A stretch of 64,000 nucleotides of DNA, taken from NCBI GenBank assembly GCA_023151275.1, contig JAKLJI010000006.1, forward strand, positions 62,001-126,000, in the 5' to 3' direction. Both the position numbers and the translations under genes were made by a program. The stretch is from Bacteroidia bacterium. Its GTDB lineage: Bacteria > Bacteroidota > Bacteroidia > UKL13-3. Each line of letters starts with the position of its first letter. Positions within the stretch are counted from its first letter, which is position 1. Below, one piece after another: positions 1 through 9,324 of the stretch. The notes beneath the pieces are model-generated. The model saw only the letters and a list, made by a program, of their open reading frames with translations, was not told the origin of the DNA and did not search any database.

Positions 1-1058
1 GTACGATGATCTGCTAAGCGATTGTGTGTGGCCGCTGTCCACATGCGGTAACAAACACCTGGATACAATCTTCCGGCTCTTCCTGCGCGTTGGTCGGCAG
101 AATCTCTTGATATTTGAATGGTTTCAAGGCGTGATAAACCTGTAGCAGGATCGAAGCGTTGAATTCTTCCTAAGCCGGTATCAACAACAATTCTTACGCC
201 TTCAATGGTTAATGAGGTTTCAGCAATACTTGTGGCCAAAACCACTTTTCTTTTTCCGGATTTGTTGGGTTGAATAGCCGCTTGTTGCTCATGTTGGGGT
301 AACATGCCAAACAAGGGATGAATGGCAAATCCCTTCAATGCAGGAAATAGTAAATCTGCACAACGTTTGATTTCAGCTTCTCCCGGAAAAAATGCGAGAA
401 TATCGCCTTCTTCTTCCTGAGCAGCTTGAATGATTACACGGGCAGCAGTTTCACTAATCATGCGTTCATCCTGACCTCCAACATAACGAATATCAACAGG
501 GAACATGCCTCCCTCACTTTGAATGACCGGTGCTTTTAATAGGCTACTCAGTTTCGGCATATCCAAGGTTGCCGACATGATAAGAATGCGAAGTTCAGGG
601 CGCAAGATTTGCTGTGCTTCGCGGCAGAGGGCAAGTGCAAGGTCTGCATGAATACTGCGTTCATGGAATTCATCAAAAACAACTAGACCAACCTGTTCAA
701 GCGAGTTGTCTGATTGCAGCATGCGTGTCAAAATGCCTTCAGTTACTACTTCAATTTTAGTCGATGCAGAAACCCGATTATCAAACCGAACCCTATATCC
801 AATTTCCTTGCCGCATTCAGTTCCCAGCATGTCCGACATCCGCCAGGCAATGCTTCTGGCTGCTAAACGGCGAGGTTCCAGCATTAGAATTTTCTTTCCT
901 TCCAGCCAAGGCTCATTCATCAAAGCCAATGGTAGCAATGTGCTTTTTCCGGCACCTGGAGCAGCTTGAACAATGGCGGTTGAATTTTCGGCAAGTTTTA
1001 GCCTAAGCTCTGGAATTATGCCGGCTACAGGCAGCGGATAGTTAAGTGAATCAAACAA
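1..1058 (-). CDS. hrpB: HrpB-type ATP-dependent helicase, C-terminal part cut by the window edge
   Basis: About 352 codons run off the left edge, so roughly the N-terminal 40 percent of the usual 800-850 residue protein is present. It shows the DEAH/RHA superfamily 2 motifs in order: GAGKST (Walker A, near residue 35), EPRRLAARS (Ia), DEFHER (II), SATLD (III), SIAETSLT (V) and QRAGRAGR (VI). The match PGVCYRMW just after motif VI is typical of HrpB. No ATG fits: an in-frame stop lies just upstream and the first plausible start is a TTG at 1058 giving MFDSLNYPLP. HrpB is a putative RNA helicase that is not essential in most bacteria. Family call is firm, the start is an inference. Confidence 0.9.
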   Translation of the reverse strand, partial: MFDSLNYPLPVAGIIPELRLKLAENSTAIVQAAPGAGKSTLLPLALMNEPWLEGKKILMLEPRRLAARSIAWRMSDMLGTECGKEIGYRVRFDNRVSASTKIEVVTEGILTRMLQSDNSLEQVGLVVFDEFHERSIHADLALALCREAQQILRPELRILIMSATLDMPKLSSLLKAPVIQSEGGMFPVDIRYVGGQDERMISETAARVIIQAAQEEEGDILAFFPGEAEIKRCADLLFPALKGFAIHPLFGMLPQHEQQAAIQPNKSGKRKVVLATSIAETSLTIEGVRIVVDTGLGRIQRFDPATGLSRLETIQISRDSADQRAGRAGRLYPGVCYRMWTAATHNRLADHR

Positions 1059-1330
1059 AATACAAGGATTTCTTTTAGCCTGCGAAAGTAGAACATATTG
1101 CTAAGATTGAATAGAGTTCGAGTACTTGTACGCTATTTTGAACAGGCTTCAATGAGTAAACCAACAAGTATCACCAGATTCAATGAGATAGATGCGCTTT
1201 TTTGTAAGTCACCTTATCGGTTGTTGCCAATAATGTTGATAGGATCAAACATTGCATGCAGAAAGGAATCCCATGTATTCAATTTTTTCTTAGCCCAATT
1301 GATGTATATTAGAGCCTTTACTTGAGTAGT

Positions 1331-3436
1331 ATGACACATTCATGGAGTTTTTCGAGTGTAGGCGGAGAGAAGCGGGTGAACCTGGAATCAGGAGAAGATT
1401 TGAAGCACCTGCATGCTCTGGATCAAAAATTATGGACCGCCTTGAGCTGTCCTGTAAACGGTTTGGAAGCCGATTCACGTACCTTAAAATTGATTGATAA
1501 AGACGGTGACGGTCAGATTCGGGTGCCTGAAATATTGGAAGCAGTAAGCTGGATTTGCGAAATGATAGCCAATCCAAATGAGCTTTTGGAGCAGCGTAAA
1601 GAACTTCCTCTTTCTTCCATCGATACGTCGAATCCGGTTGGAAAACAACTTCTGGCAAGTGCACGAATAATTCTTGCCAATTTGGGTAAACCAGATGCAC
1701 AAACCATTAGTTTAGAAGATACGGCTGACATGAATCGGATTTTTGCTGAAACCAAGTTCAACGGGGATGGTATTATTACTTCCTTTTCCGCAGAAACTGA
1801 AGCGCAGAGCTTGGTGATTGAAAGAATTGGAGCCCTACTTGGCAATACGCCAGACCGCAGTGGTAAGCCTGGAATCTCAGCTGAATCCATTGTGGCTTTT
1901 TATGGGCACTGCCGCGATTATGTTTCTTGGTTGGATGTTGGAACTGCAAAGGAAATTCTTCCGTTTGGAGAGCAAACGTCGGAGGCTTATACCTTGTTTG
2001 AGCGATTAAAAGAAAAAGTAGATGATTTTTTCCTGCGCTGCCAGCTGGCTTCATTCAATTCAGATGCGGGTCCAATTTTCAATGGAATTTCAGAAAGTCT
2101 TAAAGAACTGAATCGCGTTAGTTTAACGCAATGTGAATCAGAAATTGCATCCTATCCTTTGGCTCAAGTTTCTGTTCAGGCTAGAATTCCCGTAAGTCAA
2201 GGCCTGAATCCGGCATGGAGAGAAATGTGGCAGGCATTCTGCGCCATTTGTATAGCCGGAAAAAATGAAATGGATGAGGCCACTTGGTTGTCCATTAAAG
2301 CCTTATTTCAGCCTTATTCTGTATGGATTCAATCAGCAAAAGGAAAGCCTGTTGAGGCACTTGGAAAAGAAACCTGTACGCAAATTCTGCAAGAGAACCT
2401 GGAGCAGGAGCTACTTGATCTTGTTCAGCGTGATATCAATTTGCGTGAGGAATCGGATAGCATGATTCTGGTTGATCAGCTCATTCGCTATTACAGGGAT
2501 ATCTTTTTTGTGCTGAAGAATTTTGTAACCTTCAATGATTTTTATTCGCCAGGGAAGAAAGCCATTTTCCAGGCAGGCAGGCTTTACATCGATCAACGGA
2601 GTTGCGACTTATGCATTCGGGTGAATGATATGGCCAAGCACAAAGCCATGGCTAGCTTAAGCGGCATGTACTTGTTGTATTGTGATTGTACCTCACGCGA
2701 TGGAGAGAAAATGGCAATTGTTGCAGCCCTAACCAATGGGGATATTGATAATTTGATGGTGGGGCGGAATGCTGTTTTCTACGACCGCAGTGGAAAAGAT
2801 TGGGATGCAACAATTACATTCATTATTGATAATCCTATTAGCATTCTGCAAGCCTTCTGGACCCCTTATCGCAAGCTTGCTGCATTTATAGACAAACAGG
2901 TAAAGAAGTTCGCCGAGGACCAGGATACTCAGGTTGCAACGGATGCAACTTCTCATATTGAGATGCAGACAGAACAACTGAAGCAGCCTGCTGAAATAAA
3001 ACCAACTGAGCCTGTTGATGTGGGCAAATACGTTGGGATATTTGCAGCAATCAGTTTGGCTTTGGGTGCTATTGGTACAGCTTTAGCCTCGTTGGTTGCT
3101 GGTTTTATGGGATTGGTTTGGTGGAAAATGCCATTGGCCATTGCCGGATTGTTGTTGCTTATTTCAGGCCCATCCATGTTTTTGGCCTGGTTAAAACTTA
3201 GACAACGAAATCTTGCGCCCTTGTTAGATGCTAATGGATGGGCCATAAATGCCAGGGCCTTGGTGAATGTTCAATTTGGAAAAGCCTTGACTCAATTGGC
3301 ACAAATTCCGGTTGGCTCAAGGATTAATTTAAATGACCCCTTCATGAAGAAGAAAGTGCCAATGGCGCAACTCGTGTTTTTGTTTCTTTTGCTTGGGGTT
3401 TTGGCTTATATGCTTTGGATGTTTTTGATGAAATAA
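1331..3436 (+). CDS. EF-hand domain membrane protein of unknown function
   Basis: The protein has about 701 residues. Near residue 57 it carries a canonical calcium loop, DKDGDGQIRVPE, and near residue 145 a second, less regular one, FNGDGIITSF. A long soluble region without a domain I recognise follows. The C-terminal third has a hydrophobic hairpin around residues 560-625 (GIFAAISLALGAIGTA and LAIAGLLLLISGPSMF) and a last membrane helix at the extreme C-terminus. There is no signal peptide, so the EF-hand part probably faces the cytoplasm. A TTG at 1322 in the same frame would add three residues; I prefer the ATG. It stands alone, ending at a strong hairpin. The function is not known. Confidence 0.85.
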   Translation: MTHSWSFSSVGGEKRVNLESGEDLKHLHALDQKLWTALSCPVNGLEADSRTLKLIDKDGDGQIRVPEILEAVSWICEMIANPNELLEQRKELPLSSIDTSNPVGKQLLASARIILANLGKPDAQTISLEDTADMNRIFAETKFNGDGIITSFSAETEAQSLVIERIGALLGNTPDRSGKPGISAESIVAFYGHCRDYVSWLDVGTAKEILPFGEQTSEAYTLFERLKEKVDDFFLRCQLASFNSDAGPIFNGISESLKELNRVSLTQCESEIASYPLAQVSVQARIPVSQGLNPAWREMWQAFCAICIAGKNEMDEATWLSIKALFQPYSVWIQSAKGKPVEALGKETCTQILQENLEQELLDLVQRDINLREESDSMILVDQLIRYYRDIFFVLKNFVTFNDFYSPGKKAIFQAGRLYIDQRSCDLCIRVNDMAKHKAMASLSGMYLLYCDCTSRDGEKMAIVAALTNGDIDNLMVGRNAVFYDRSGKDWDATITFIIDNPISILQAFWTPYRKLAAFIDKQVKKFAEDQDTQVATDATSHIEMQTEQLKQPAEIKPTEPVDVGKYVGIFAAISLALGAIGTALASLVAGFMGLVWWKMPLAIAGLLLLISGPSMFLAWLKLRQRNLAPLLDANGWAINARALVNVQFGKALTQLAQIPVGSRINLNDPFMKKKVPMAQLVFLFLLLGVLAYMLWMFLMK

Positions 3437-3445
3437 ACCCATGGC

Positions 3446-3485
3446 TTTCTGAAGATTGAATCAATTGGTGTTCAATCTTCAGAGG
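3446..3485. terminator. Bidirectional hairpin between convergent genes
   Basis: A perfect 13-bp inverted repeat (TCTGAAGATTGAA and its complement) with a 10-base loop lies between the stop codons of the EF-hand gene and the convergent barrel gene. There is no strong T-run, so termination efficiency is uncertain. Confidence 0.6.
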
Positions 3486-3490
3486 CTTAC

Positions 3491-4684
3491 TTAGAATACC
3501 TCTCCCAGATTAACAAACAAACCTTTGGAGCCATTGATTCCAAATCCGTAATCGATGCAAAGGTTGGTATCACTTTTCTTGTTTACTTTGATGCGAACAC
3601 CTGCACCATAGCCCGGAATAAAATCGCCGAAACGGCGCGTTAGCCGTTGGCCATTGGCAAATACGGTTCCTCCCAATAATCCATTCCTACTTAGTTGAAA
3701 GCGATATTCTGCTTCCAAATAAATCAGGTTTTTTCCGCGGTATCTACCTTGAATATATCCTCTTCCTGTATTGTAGAAGTCGTCCCAGCCCGTGCTGGGT
3801 AGCATAAGATAAGGAGTTTTGCCTGCAACGGATAGCCATTGATAGGACCAAATGGCAAGCACGTTTTGGCGTTTTCCAACTGGAATGTATTTTCTGAAAT
3901 CGAGGATTAGAGATTGCCAGGGATTGTCACTGCCCATCCATTCTTTGTTTATTCTCCATACCCCGTTGAAATAATGACCCTGATGTGGGTTAAAGAAATT
4001 ATCGCGTTTATCGGAGCTAATCAATGCAGTAAGACCAACCCCTTTTTCTTCGGTTTGACTACCAAGTTGCTGAAATAAAACTTGTTCTTCTGTTTCCTGA
4101 ATACCGGCATCTATTTTCCAAAAGCGGTCATAAAAGATTCCTGTCCCAAGATACCAGGATTGATAAACTTTTCGGAGCAGGCTTTGATGCAGACGAAGGT
4201 AGTTGAAGTCAATTTCGTAGGAAGGGCCGTTTAATGCAACAGGTCCGGCCCCGTAAGTCAATGAAGGGTAGTCCATGAACCTGAAATCAGAAACCAAATT
4301 CCAGGTATTGTTTTTAGTCCATAGGTTTGCGTACAAAGGAAAAATCACCTGATTTTTCAAGGTGTATGCAAGGCTAACTAAGACGTTTGAGGTATTTGTC
4401 CCTGCTTCATCGGGATTTATTTGAATGCTACCTGCAATCAAAATCGCAGGACCTGTGGCCAAACTGTAACCACCAGCAGGAACCAAAGCGGCAATGATTT
4501 TTCGCTGTGCAGTATCCTCATCCGGCTTTTGAATGTTCAATTCAACTAGCAGATCCCTGAGGTCTTTTTGGTCTTCCTGCTTAGTTTGAGCCAGCATATT
4601 GGTAGAGAAGCCAAGAAGAAATATAGAAAAGTAGAAAAGGAATTTGAACGAGTGAACCACGTAATGAATAAGTTTAAATGCCAT
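3491..4684 (-). CDS. BamA/TamA-like outer membrane beta-barrel protein
   Basis: The protein has 397 residues from the chosen ATG, which gives a signal peptide (basic start, hydrophobic FKFLFYFSIFLLGF, cleavage near MLAQ). The frame is open further upstream but would run into the divergent prfC gene. The mature part has alternating hydrophobic strands, KRDNFFNPHQGHYF and a GAGVRIKVNK segment near the end, resembling the barrel domain of the Omp85 'surface antigen' superfamily without POTRA domains. It probably sits in the outer membrane. Its substrate is unknown. Assignment to Omp85 rests on pattern and should be treated as likely rather than certain. Confidence 0.7.
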   Translation of the reverse strand: MAFKLIHYVVHSFKFLFYFSIFLLGFSTNMLAQTKQEDQKDLRDLLVELNIQKPDEDTAQRKIIAALVPAGGYSLATGPAILIAGSIQINPDEAGTNTSNVLVSLAYTLKNQVIFPLYANLWTKNNTWNLVSDFRFMDYPSLTYGAGPVALNGPSYEIDFNYLRLHQSLLRKVYQSWYLGTGIFYDRFWKIDAGIQETEEQVLFQQLGSQTEEKGVGLTALISSDKRDNFFNPHQGHYFNGVWRINKEWMGSDNPWQSLILDFRKYIPVGKRQNVLAIWSYQWLSVAGKTPYLMLPSTGWDDFYNTGRGYIQGRYRGKNLIYLEAEYRFQLSRNGLLGGTVFANGQRLTRRFGDFIPGYGAGVRIKVNKKSDTNLCIDYGFGINGSKGLFVNLGEVF

Positions 4685-4737
4685 GAATTGTTTGAAGCGG
4701 TCGATATTTGATTTCAAATTGCGCCCAATTTCCCCCA

Positions 4738-4772
4738 TTTTGATGGTAAACCCATTCATTGGTTTATTTTTG
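4738..4772 (+). promoter_or_regulatory. Bacteroidota-type promoter of prfC
   Basis: TATTTTTG at 4765-4772 matches the Bacteroidota -7 element TAnnTTTG, and TTTTG at 4738-4742 lies 22 bases upstream as a -33 element. The start codon of prfC follows 20 bases downstream. Confidence 0.6.
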
Positions 4773-4792
4773 CGGCCAATTTTTTTTACAAA

Positions 4793-6370
4793 ATGAGTCT
4801 TCAGGAAGAAATCGATAAGCGGAAAACCTTTGCTATTATATCCCACCCCGATGCCGGTAAAACAACCCTTACCGAGAAATTATTGCTTTTTGGTGGAGCC
4901 ATTCAGGTGGCAGGTGCTGTAAAAAGCAATAAAATCAAAAAGACCTCTACATCAGACTTCATGGAGATTGAAAAGCAAAGGGGAATTTCGGTGGCAACCT
5001 CGGTTATGACCTTTGAGTACCTGGGAAAACGCGTGAACATTCTGGATACTCCCGGTCACAAAGATTTTGCTGAAGACACCTATCGAACACTTACTGCCGT
5101 TGACTCCGTTATCCTGGTCGTGGATTCAGTGAAAGGTGTAGAGGAACAAACAGAGAAGTTGATGGCGGTATGCCGGATGCGAAATACACCTGTTATCATT
5201 TTTATCAATAAATTGGATAGGGAAGGACGCGACCCCTTTGATTTGCTGGAAGAGCTTGAAAAGAAACTAAGTATTTCAACCCGACCCTTGTCTTGGCCAA
5301 TTAATCAGGGAAGTGATTTCAAAGGCGTGTTTAACTTGTATCGTAAACATCTCAGTCTATTTGAATCCGGTAAGCAAACACTTGCTGATGAAGTTATTTC
5401 AATTCAGGATATTCATTCGGAGGAGTTGGCCAATTACCTTCCAGGCAAAGACATTGCCAAATTGCGAGAAGATGTTGAATTGATTGAAGGCCTTTATGAG
5501 CCGTTTGATATTGAACTGTATCGCAGTGGACTTTTAGCACCCGTTTTCTTCGGTTCGGCAATCAATAATTTTGGGGTGCAGGAGGTGTTGGAAACCTTCC
5601 TTGAAATTGCACCTTCTCCACTGGCACGTCAAGCAGACATGCGTATGGTTGAACCTACTGAAGAAAAACTTAGCGGGTTTGTATTTAAGATTCATGCCAA
5701 TTTAGACCCCAATCACCGCGATAGGATTGCCTTTTTCAGGGTTTGTTCCGGGAAGTTTGAGCGCAACAAATTCTATTACCATTCCAGGTTGGCCAAGAAC
5801 CTAAGGTTTGCAAATCCAACCACTTTTATGGCCAATGAGAAAATCCTTACCAGTGAAGCCTTTCCGGGTGATGTAATTGGCTTGTACGATAGCGGGAATT
5901 TTAAAATTGGGGATACACTAACAGAAGGCGAGAAGCTACAATTTAAAGGTATTCCAAGCTTTTCACCTGAATTGTTCAGGGAGCTTGAGAACCGGGATCC
6001 TATGAAGTCAAAACAACTTGAAAAAGGAATAAACCAGTTGAGTGAGGAAGGTGTTGCACAGTTGTTTATTCAGGAGCCTGGAAACCGTAAGATTATTGGT
6101 ACTGTGGGTGAACTTCAATTTGAGGTGATTCAGTTCCGGCTTGAGCATGAATACGGAGCCAAATGTTCGTTTGTGCCATTAAAATTCTACAAGGCATTTT
6201 GGTTGAGTTGTGCTGATCGTAAGATGCTTGAAACCTTTATGCAGCGGAAAGCGCATGCCATAGCACGTGATAAGGATGGCAATCCGGTATTCTTTGCTGA
6301 ATCAGAATGGAATGTGACCTATGCCAAGCAAGACTTTCCGGATATCGAGTTCCATACGATGTCTGAATAG
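4793..6370 (+). CDS. prfC: Peptide chain release factor 3
   Basis: This 525-residue translational GTPase recycles RF1 and RF2 from the ribosome after peptide release. The G1 loop HPDAGKTT lies near residue 18, the effector region has the [10 protein letters not shown] signature, G3 is [16 protein letters not shown] and G4 is [10 protein letters not shown], all in the order and wording typical of RF3 rather than EF-G. The length is normal for the family (about 525-530). The start [22 protein letters not shown] aligns with known RF3 N-termini. It has its own promoter and is divergent from the barrel gene. Confidence 0.97.
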   Translation: MSLQEEIDKRKTFAIISHPDAGKTTLTEKLLLFGGAIQVAGAVKSNKIKKTSTSDFMEIEKQRGISVATSVMTFEYLGKRVNILDTPGHKDFAEDTYRTLTAVDSVILVVDSVKGVEEQTEKLMAVCRMRNTPVIIFINKLDREGRDPFDLLEELEKKLSISTRPLSWPINQGSDFKGVFNLYRKHLSLFESGKQTLADEVISIQDIHSEELANYLPGKDIAKLREDVELIEGLYEPFDIELYRSGLLAPVFFGSAINNFGVQEVLETFLEIAPSPLARQADMRMVEPTEEKLSGFVFKIHANLDPNHRDRIAFFRVCSGKFERNKFYYHSRLAKNLRFANPTTFMANEKILTSEAFPGDVIGLYDSGNFKIGDTLTEGEKLQFKGIPSFSPELFRELENRDPMKSKQLEKGINQLSEEGVAQLFIQEPGNRKIIGTVGELQFEVIQFRLEHEYGAKCSFVPLKFYKAFWLSCADRKMLETFMQRKAHAIARDKDGNPVFFAESEWNVTYAKQDFPDIEFHTMSE

Positions 6371-6465
6371 GTGATATTATTAGAGGAACATTTGTTCCAA
6401 AAATTCAAAAGATAAATCACAGGTAATTATGGCCTAAGGTCATTTATTGGCAAGTGAGACCACTC

Positions 6466-6473
6466 TAGCTTTG
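6466..6473 (+). promoter_or_regulatory. Promoter -7 element of the sulfur operon
   Basis: TAGCTTTG fits TAnnTTTG and lies 39 bases before the ATG of the oxidoreductase. A TTG at 6447-6449 could serve as the upstream element, though the 16-base spacing is a little short. Confidence 0.5.
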
Positions 6474-6512
6474 TGTGTGAATTCGATGTAGGATTCATCA
6501 TCACAAACAGCT

Positions 6513-7745
6513 ATGAAAAGACTTGTAATACTTGGAGCAGGAACCGCCGGAACCATGATGGCGAATCACCTCCACAAAAGCCTTAACCGTCCTGAATGGG
6601 AAATTACCATAATTGACGAAAAGGAAGAACACCATTACCAACCAGGTTATTTGTTCTTACCTTTTGATATTTATGAGCCGGAGGATATTGTAAAAACAAT
6701 CGATGAGTTTATACCAAAGGATGTTCATTTGGTTCGTTCTGGTATAGACAAAATTGAAGCGGATTCAAACAAAGTCTTGTTAAGCAATGGTGATGTATTG
6801 CATTACGATGTGCTAATTATTGCCACCGGGGCCAAAATCGCTCCGGAAGAAATTCCAGGCATGCAAGATGAAGCCTGGCATAAGTCTGTTTTTGATTTTT
6901 ACACCTTCGAAGGCTCATTGGCCTTGCGCAATAAATTGAGAGAATGGGAAGGTGGACGGTTGGTAGTTCATATCACCGAAATGCCAATCAAATGCCCCGT
7001 TGCGCCCTTAGAATTCGCCTTCTTGGCTGATTCGTATTTCAAGAATAAGCACATGCGTGAGCGTGTTGAAATCACTTTTGTAACCCCGTTGAGTGGCGCC
7101 TTCACAAAGCCTAAAGCTACCGAAGCATTAGACCACTTGCTTGCGGAAAAGCAAATTCATATTGAAAGTGATTTTGCTATTGAACGGGTTGATTCAATCA
7201 ATAAAAAGATTGTGGATTATGGTGGAAGAGAGATTCCTTTTGATTTACTGGTTACAGTTCCAACCAACAAAGGGGATGAGTGTATAGAACGTTCAGGGTT
7301 AGGTGATGATTTGAACTTTGTACCTACCAACAAAGCCACCCTGCAATCGCTGGCCCACGATAATATTTTTGTGCTTGGAGATGCATCCAATATTCCAGCA
7401 TCAAAAGCGGGCTCTGTTGCGCACTTTGAAGCAGAAATTTTAACTGAAAATATCCTGAGGTTTATCCATGGTGAGCCATTGAAAGAAGAGTTTGACGGAC
7501 ATGCTAACTGCTTCATTGAAACCGGCGGAGGCAAAGCACTTTTAATCGACTTCAACTATACTCATGAACCGGTTGAAGGTACCTTCCCATTCCCCGGTGT
7601 TGGACCTTTGCGCCTCTTAAAAGAAAGCAGAATGAATCACATGGGCAAGCTTGCATTCCGTTGGATATACTGGAATATGTTGCTGAAAGGTACTCATATC
7701 CCATTTGTAAGTGCCACCATGCAGGAGGCCGGAAAAGAATTTTAA
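6513..7745 (+). CDS. sqr: Sulfide:quinone oxidoreductase-like FAD protein
   Basis: This 410-residue flavoprotein has the N-terminal Rossmann motif GAGTAG (residues 8-13), the ATG motif near 104, and VLGDASNIP near 288 for the second dinucleotide fold. Cys161 in the IKCPVAPLEF motif and Cys333 in ANCFIETG match the two cysteines that carry polysulfide in sulfide:quinone oxidoreductases; a third cysteine at 257 may be incidental. SQR oxidises sulfide at the membrane and reduces the quinone pool, handing on sulfane sulfur. It is the first gene of an operon with a DsrC-like gene 27 bases downstream and a DsrE-like gene after that, which supports a sulfide function over a type II NADH dehydrogenase. 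Confidence 0.88.
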   Translation: MKRLVILGAGTAGTMMANHLHKSLNRPEWEITIIDEKEEHHYQPGYLFLPFDIYEPEDIVKTIDEFIPKDVHLVRSGIDKIEADSNKVLLSNGDVLHYDVLIIATGAKIAPEEIPGMQDEAWHKSVFDFYTFEGSLALRNKLREWEGGRLVVHITEMPIKCPVAPLEFAFLADSYFKNKHMRERVEITFVTPLSGAFTKPKATEALDHLLAEKQIHIESDFAIERVDSINKKIVDYGGREIPFDLLVTVPTNKGDECIERSGLGDDLNFVPTNKATLQSLAHDNIFVLGDASNIPASKAGSVAHFEAEILTENILRFIHGEPLKEEFDGHANCFIETGGGKALLIDFNYTHEPVEGTFPFPGVGPLRLLKESRMNHMGKLAFRWIYWNMLLKGTHIPFVSATMQEAGKEF

Positions 7746-7772
7746 TTAACCCATCAAAAAATACAGATAGTT

Positions 7773-8081
7773 ATGGAAAAGCAAATTTGTGGTAAAGTCA
7801 TCCACGTAAATGAAGAAGGTTATTTAACCGACTTGAACGAATGGACTCCTGAAATCGCAGAAGAACTCGCGAAAGAGTATGATATAACACTTAGTCCAAG
7901 GCATTGGGAAGTACTGAAATACTTACAGTCTGAACATAAGAACAATGTTCCTTTGAGCATCCGGAAAATAGGTAAAAGCAATGTGGTTGATATCAAAGAG
8001 TTCTATGCATTGTTCCCTCAAGGACCATTGAAAATCTCGAGTAAAATTGCAGGAATACCTAAACCTGCCAGCTGTTTATAA
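7773..8081 (+). CDS. DsrC/TusE family sulfur carrier with a single C-terminal cysteine
   Basis: The protein has 102 residues and matches the DsrC/TusE fold, with SPRHWEVLKYLQ in the helix-turn-helix-like middle and the conserved C-terminal arm KIAGIPKPASCL. The penultimate Cys101 corresponds to the invariant CysA. The position of the second cysteine, 11 residues upstream, is Ser90. True DsrC proteins of dissimilatory sulfur metabolism have both, while TusE has only CysA, so this is a single-cysteine persulfide carrier. It sits between SQR and a DsrE-like gene, which suggests it accepts sulfur from one of them rather than serving tRNA thiolation. Confidence 0.9.
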   Translation: MEKQICGKVIHVNEEGYLTDLNEWTPEIAEELAKEYDITLSPRHWEVLKYLQSEHKNNVPLSIRKIGKSNVVDIKEFYALFPQGPLKISSKIAGIPKPASCL

Positions 8082-8101
8082 CCTTTAAACCAAGAAGAGT
8101 C

Positions 8102-8584
8102 ATGAGTGAATTTAATGGCGAAATCAGAAAGATGATGATTATTCTTTCTAAGGCCACTTTAGAGAATGTATATGCCGCTTTTGTTTTGGCGAATGGTGCT
8201 CGCATGGAAGGCATTGAAGCGGAAATTTTCTTCACCTTTTTTGGACTGGAAGCAGTGCATAAGAAAAAGCTTGAACACTTGCATGTGGCAACAGTTGGCA
8301 ATCCTGCCATGCACATGCCAACCCTGCTTGGAGGCTTGCCAGGTATGGAAGCTCTTGCAACTTCGATGATGAAGAAAGAAATGGAAAAAATTGATATGCC
8401 TGATGTCCATGAATTCCTGGATATACTAACAGCATCAGGAGTTAAATTATGGGCATGTAAATTAGCCATGGACATGTTCCATTACAAAAAAGAAGATCTT
8501 TATGAAGGCGTTGATGATGTAATCACAGTAGGTGATTTCTACAAGCAAGGCGCCGGATTAGGCACACATATGCTGTTTGTGTGA
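8102..8584 (+). CDS. DsrE/DsrF/DrsH-like (DsrE2 type) sulfurtransferase
   Basis: The protein has 160 residues. Its N-terminus MMIILSKATLENVYAAFVLANGA and the central FFTFFGLEAV match the DsrE2/DrsH-like branch of the DsrE family, which is also called peroxiredoxin-like. Cys119 in the segment KLWACKLAMDMF is at the place of the sulfur-carrying cysteine. DsrE2 proteins move sulfane sulfur among rhodanese, TusA and DsrC type carriers in the cytoplasm. The gene starts 20 bases after the DsrC-like stop and is followed by a terminator, so it closes the sqr operon. Confidence 0.88.
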   Translation: MSEFNGEIRKMMIILSKATLENVYAAFVLANGARMEGIEAEIFFTFFGLEAVHKKKLEHLHVATVGNPAMHMPTLLGGLPGMEALATSMMKKEMEKIDMPDVHEFLDILTASGVKLWACKLAMDMFHYKKEDLYEGVDDVITVGDFYKQGAGLGTHMLFV

Positions 8585-8618
8585 TGGGGTCTGCGGGGAG
8601 TAAATTCTTTCTGCACCG

Positions 8619-8655
8619 AAAAAGCCAGTTCAATGAAAGTTGAATTGGCTTTTTT
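8619..8655 (+). terminator. Intrinsic terminator of the sulfur operon
   Basis: AAAAAGCCAGTTCAA pairs with TTGAATTGGCTTTTT around a short loop, with one G-T wobble, and a T-run follows. Confidence 0.8.
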
Positions 8656-8708
8656 GATTTTTAACCTATATTGTATCAAATCACATCTTCATTTAACGAG
8701 GGCTTGAA

Positions 8709-9305
8709 ATGAAAAACACAAGGATTTTGATACTTGGATTATTCTGTACGATGTCCATTTGCGGGCTTGGTCAGGATACCTTGTCAAATCCCAAGCTGGG
8801 TAAGCGTATGGTCGTGAAAATTAATCCACTCTTTATCGGGATGTTGAGTTTAAATCTTCATACCGAAATGCCCGTTGGTCCTAAAAACGCAATTACTTTT
8901 TCACTACTAGCGTGGCCTCCCTTCCTTTTTCCATATGGTTTTACAGGCATGTTTTATGGCGGAGCTCAACTTGGGTATCGGCGGTATTTCAAGGTCGACA
9001 AAAGGAGCCAATACTTTTACGAAGGCTTTGCCCGATTTAACCTCATACACGATTTCAAGGATACTTATTCACCAGGAGGGGTTGGCTCGCGTTCAATTGG
9101 CCTGGTTTTAGGCAAGCAATGGGAGTATAGAAAGAAAGGGGTGATAGAACTTTTTGTTGGTCCTTATTATGCCAATAGTTTTCCTTTGGATTTTGATATC
9201 AATAATGCAGATCCTAGAAGTGTGAGTTCTAAAACTGTTAAAGAATATGGCCCCTTTAATGGTTTCTGGTTACGTGCAGGATTTCTGGTAGGTAGGAGAT
9301 TCTAA
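8709..9305 (+). CDS. Secreted barrel-like envelope protein, unknown function
   Basis: The protein has 198 residues with an N-terminal signal peptide (ILILGLFCTMSICGLGQ) and then alternating hydrophobic strands such as LGYRRYFKVDKRSQYFYEGF and GLVLGKQWEYRKKGVIELFV, ending in FLVGRRF. This looks like a small outer membrane barrel, similar in style to DUF3575 proteins. I do not recognise a specific family. It stands alone, convergent with the next gene. Confidence 0.65.
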   Translation: MKNTRILILGLFCTMSICGLGQDTLSNPKLGKRMVVKINPLFIGMLSLNLHTEMPVGPKNAITFSLLAWPPFLFPYGFTGMFYGGAQLGYRRYFKVDKRSQYFYEGFARFNLIHDFKDTYSPGGVGSRSIGLVLGKQWEYRKKGVIELFVGPYYANSFPLDFDINNADPRSVSSKTVKEYGPFNGFWLRAGFLVGRRF

Positions 9306-9324
9306 ATTCTATAGGAAGATTTTG

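Noticed and set aside
1098-1325. Small plus-strand open frame between hrpB and the EF-hand gene
   Set aside because: It has no domain or plausible initiation region and lies where the promoters of the two flanking genes must be.
7773-8584. A dissimilatory sulfite reductase (dsr) locus
   Set aside because: There is no dsrAB, dsrMKJOP or TusBCD gene, and the DsrC-like protein lacks the second redox cysteine.
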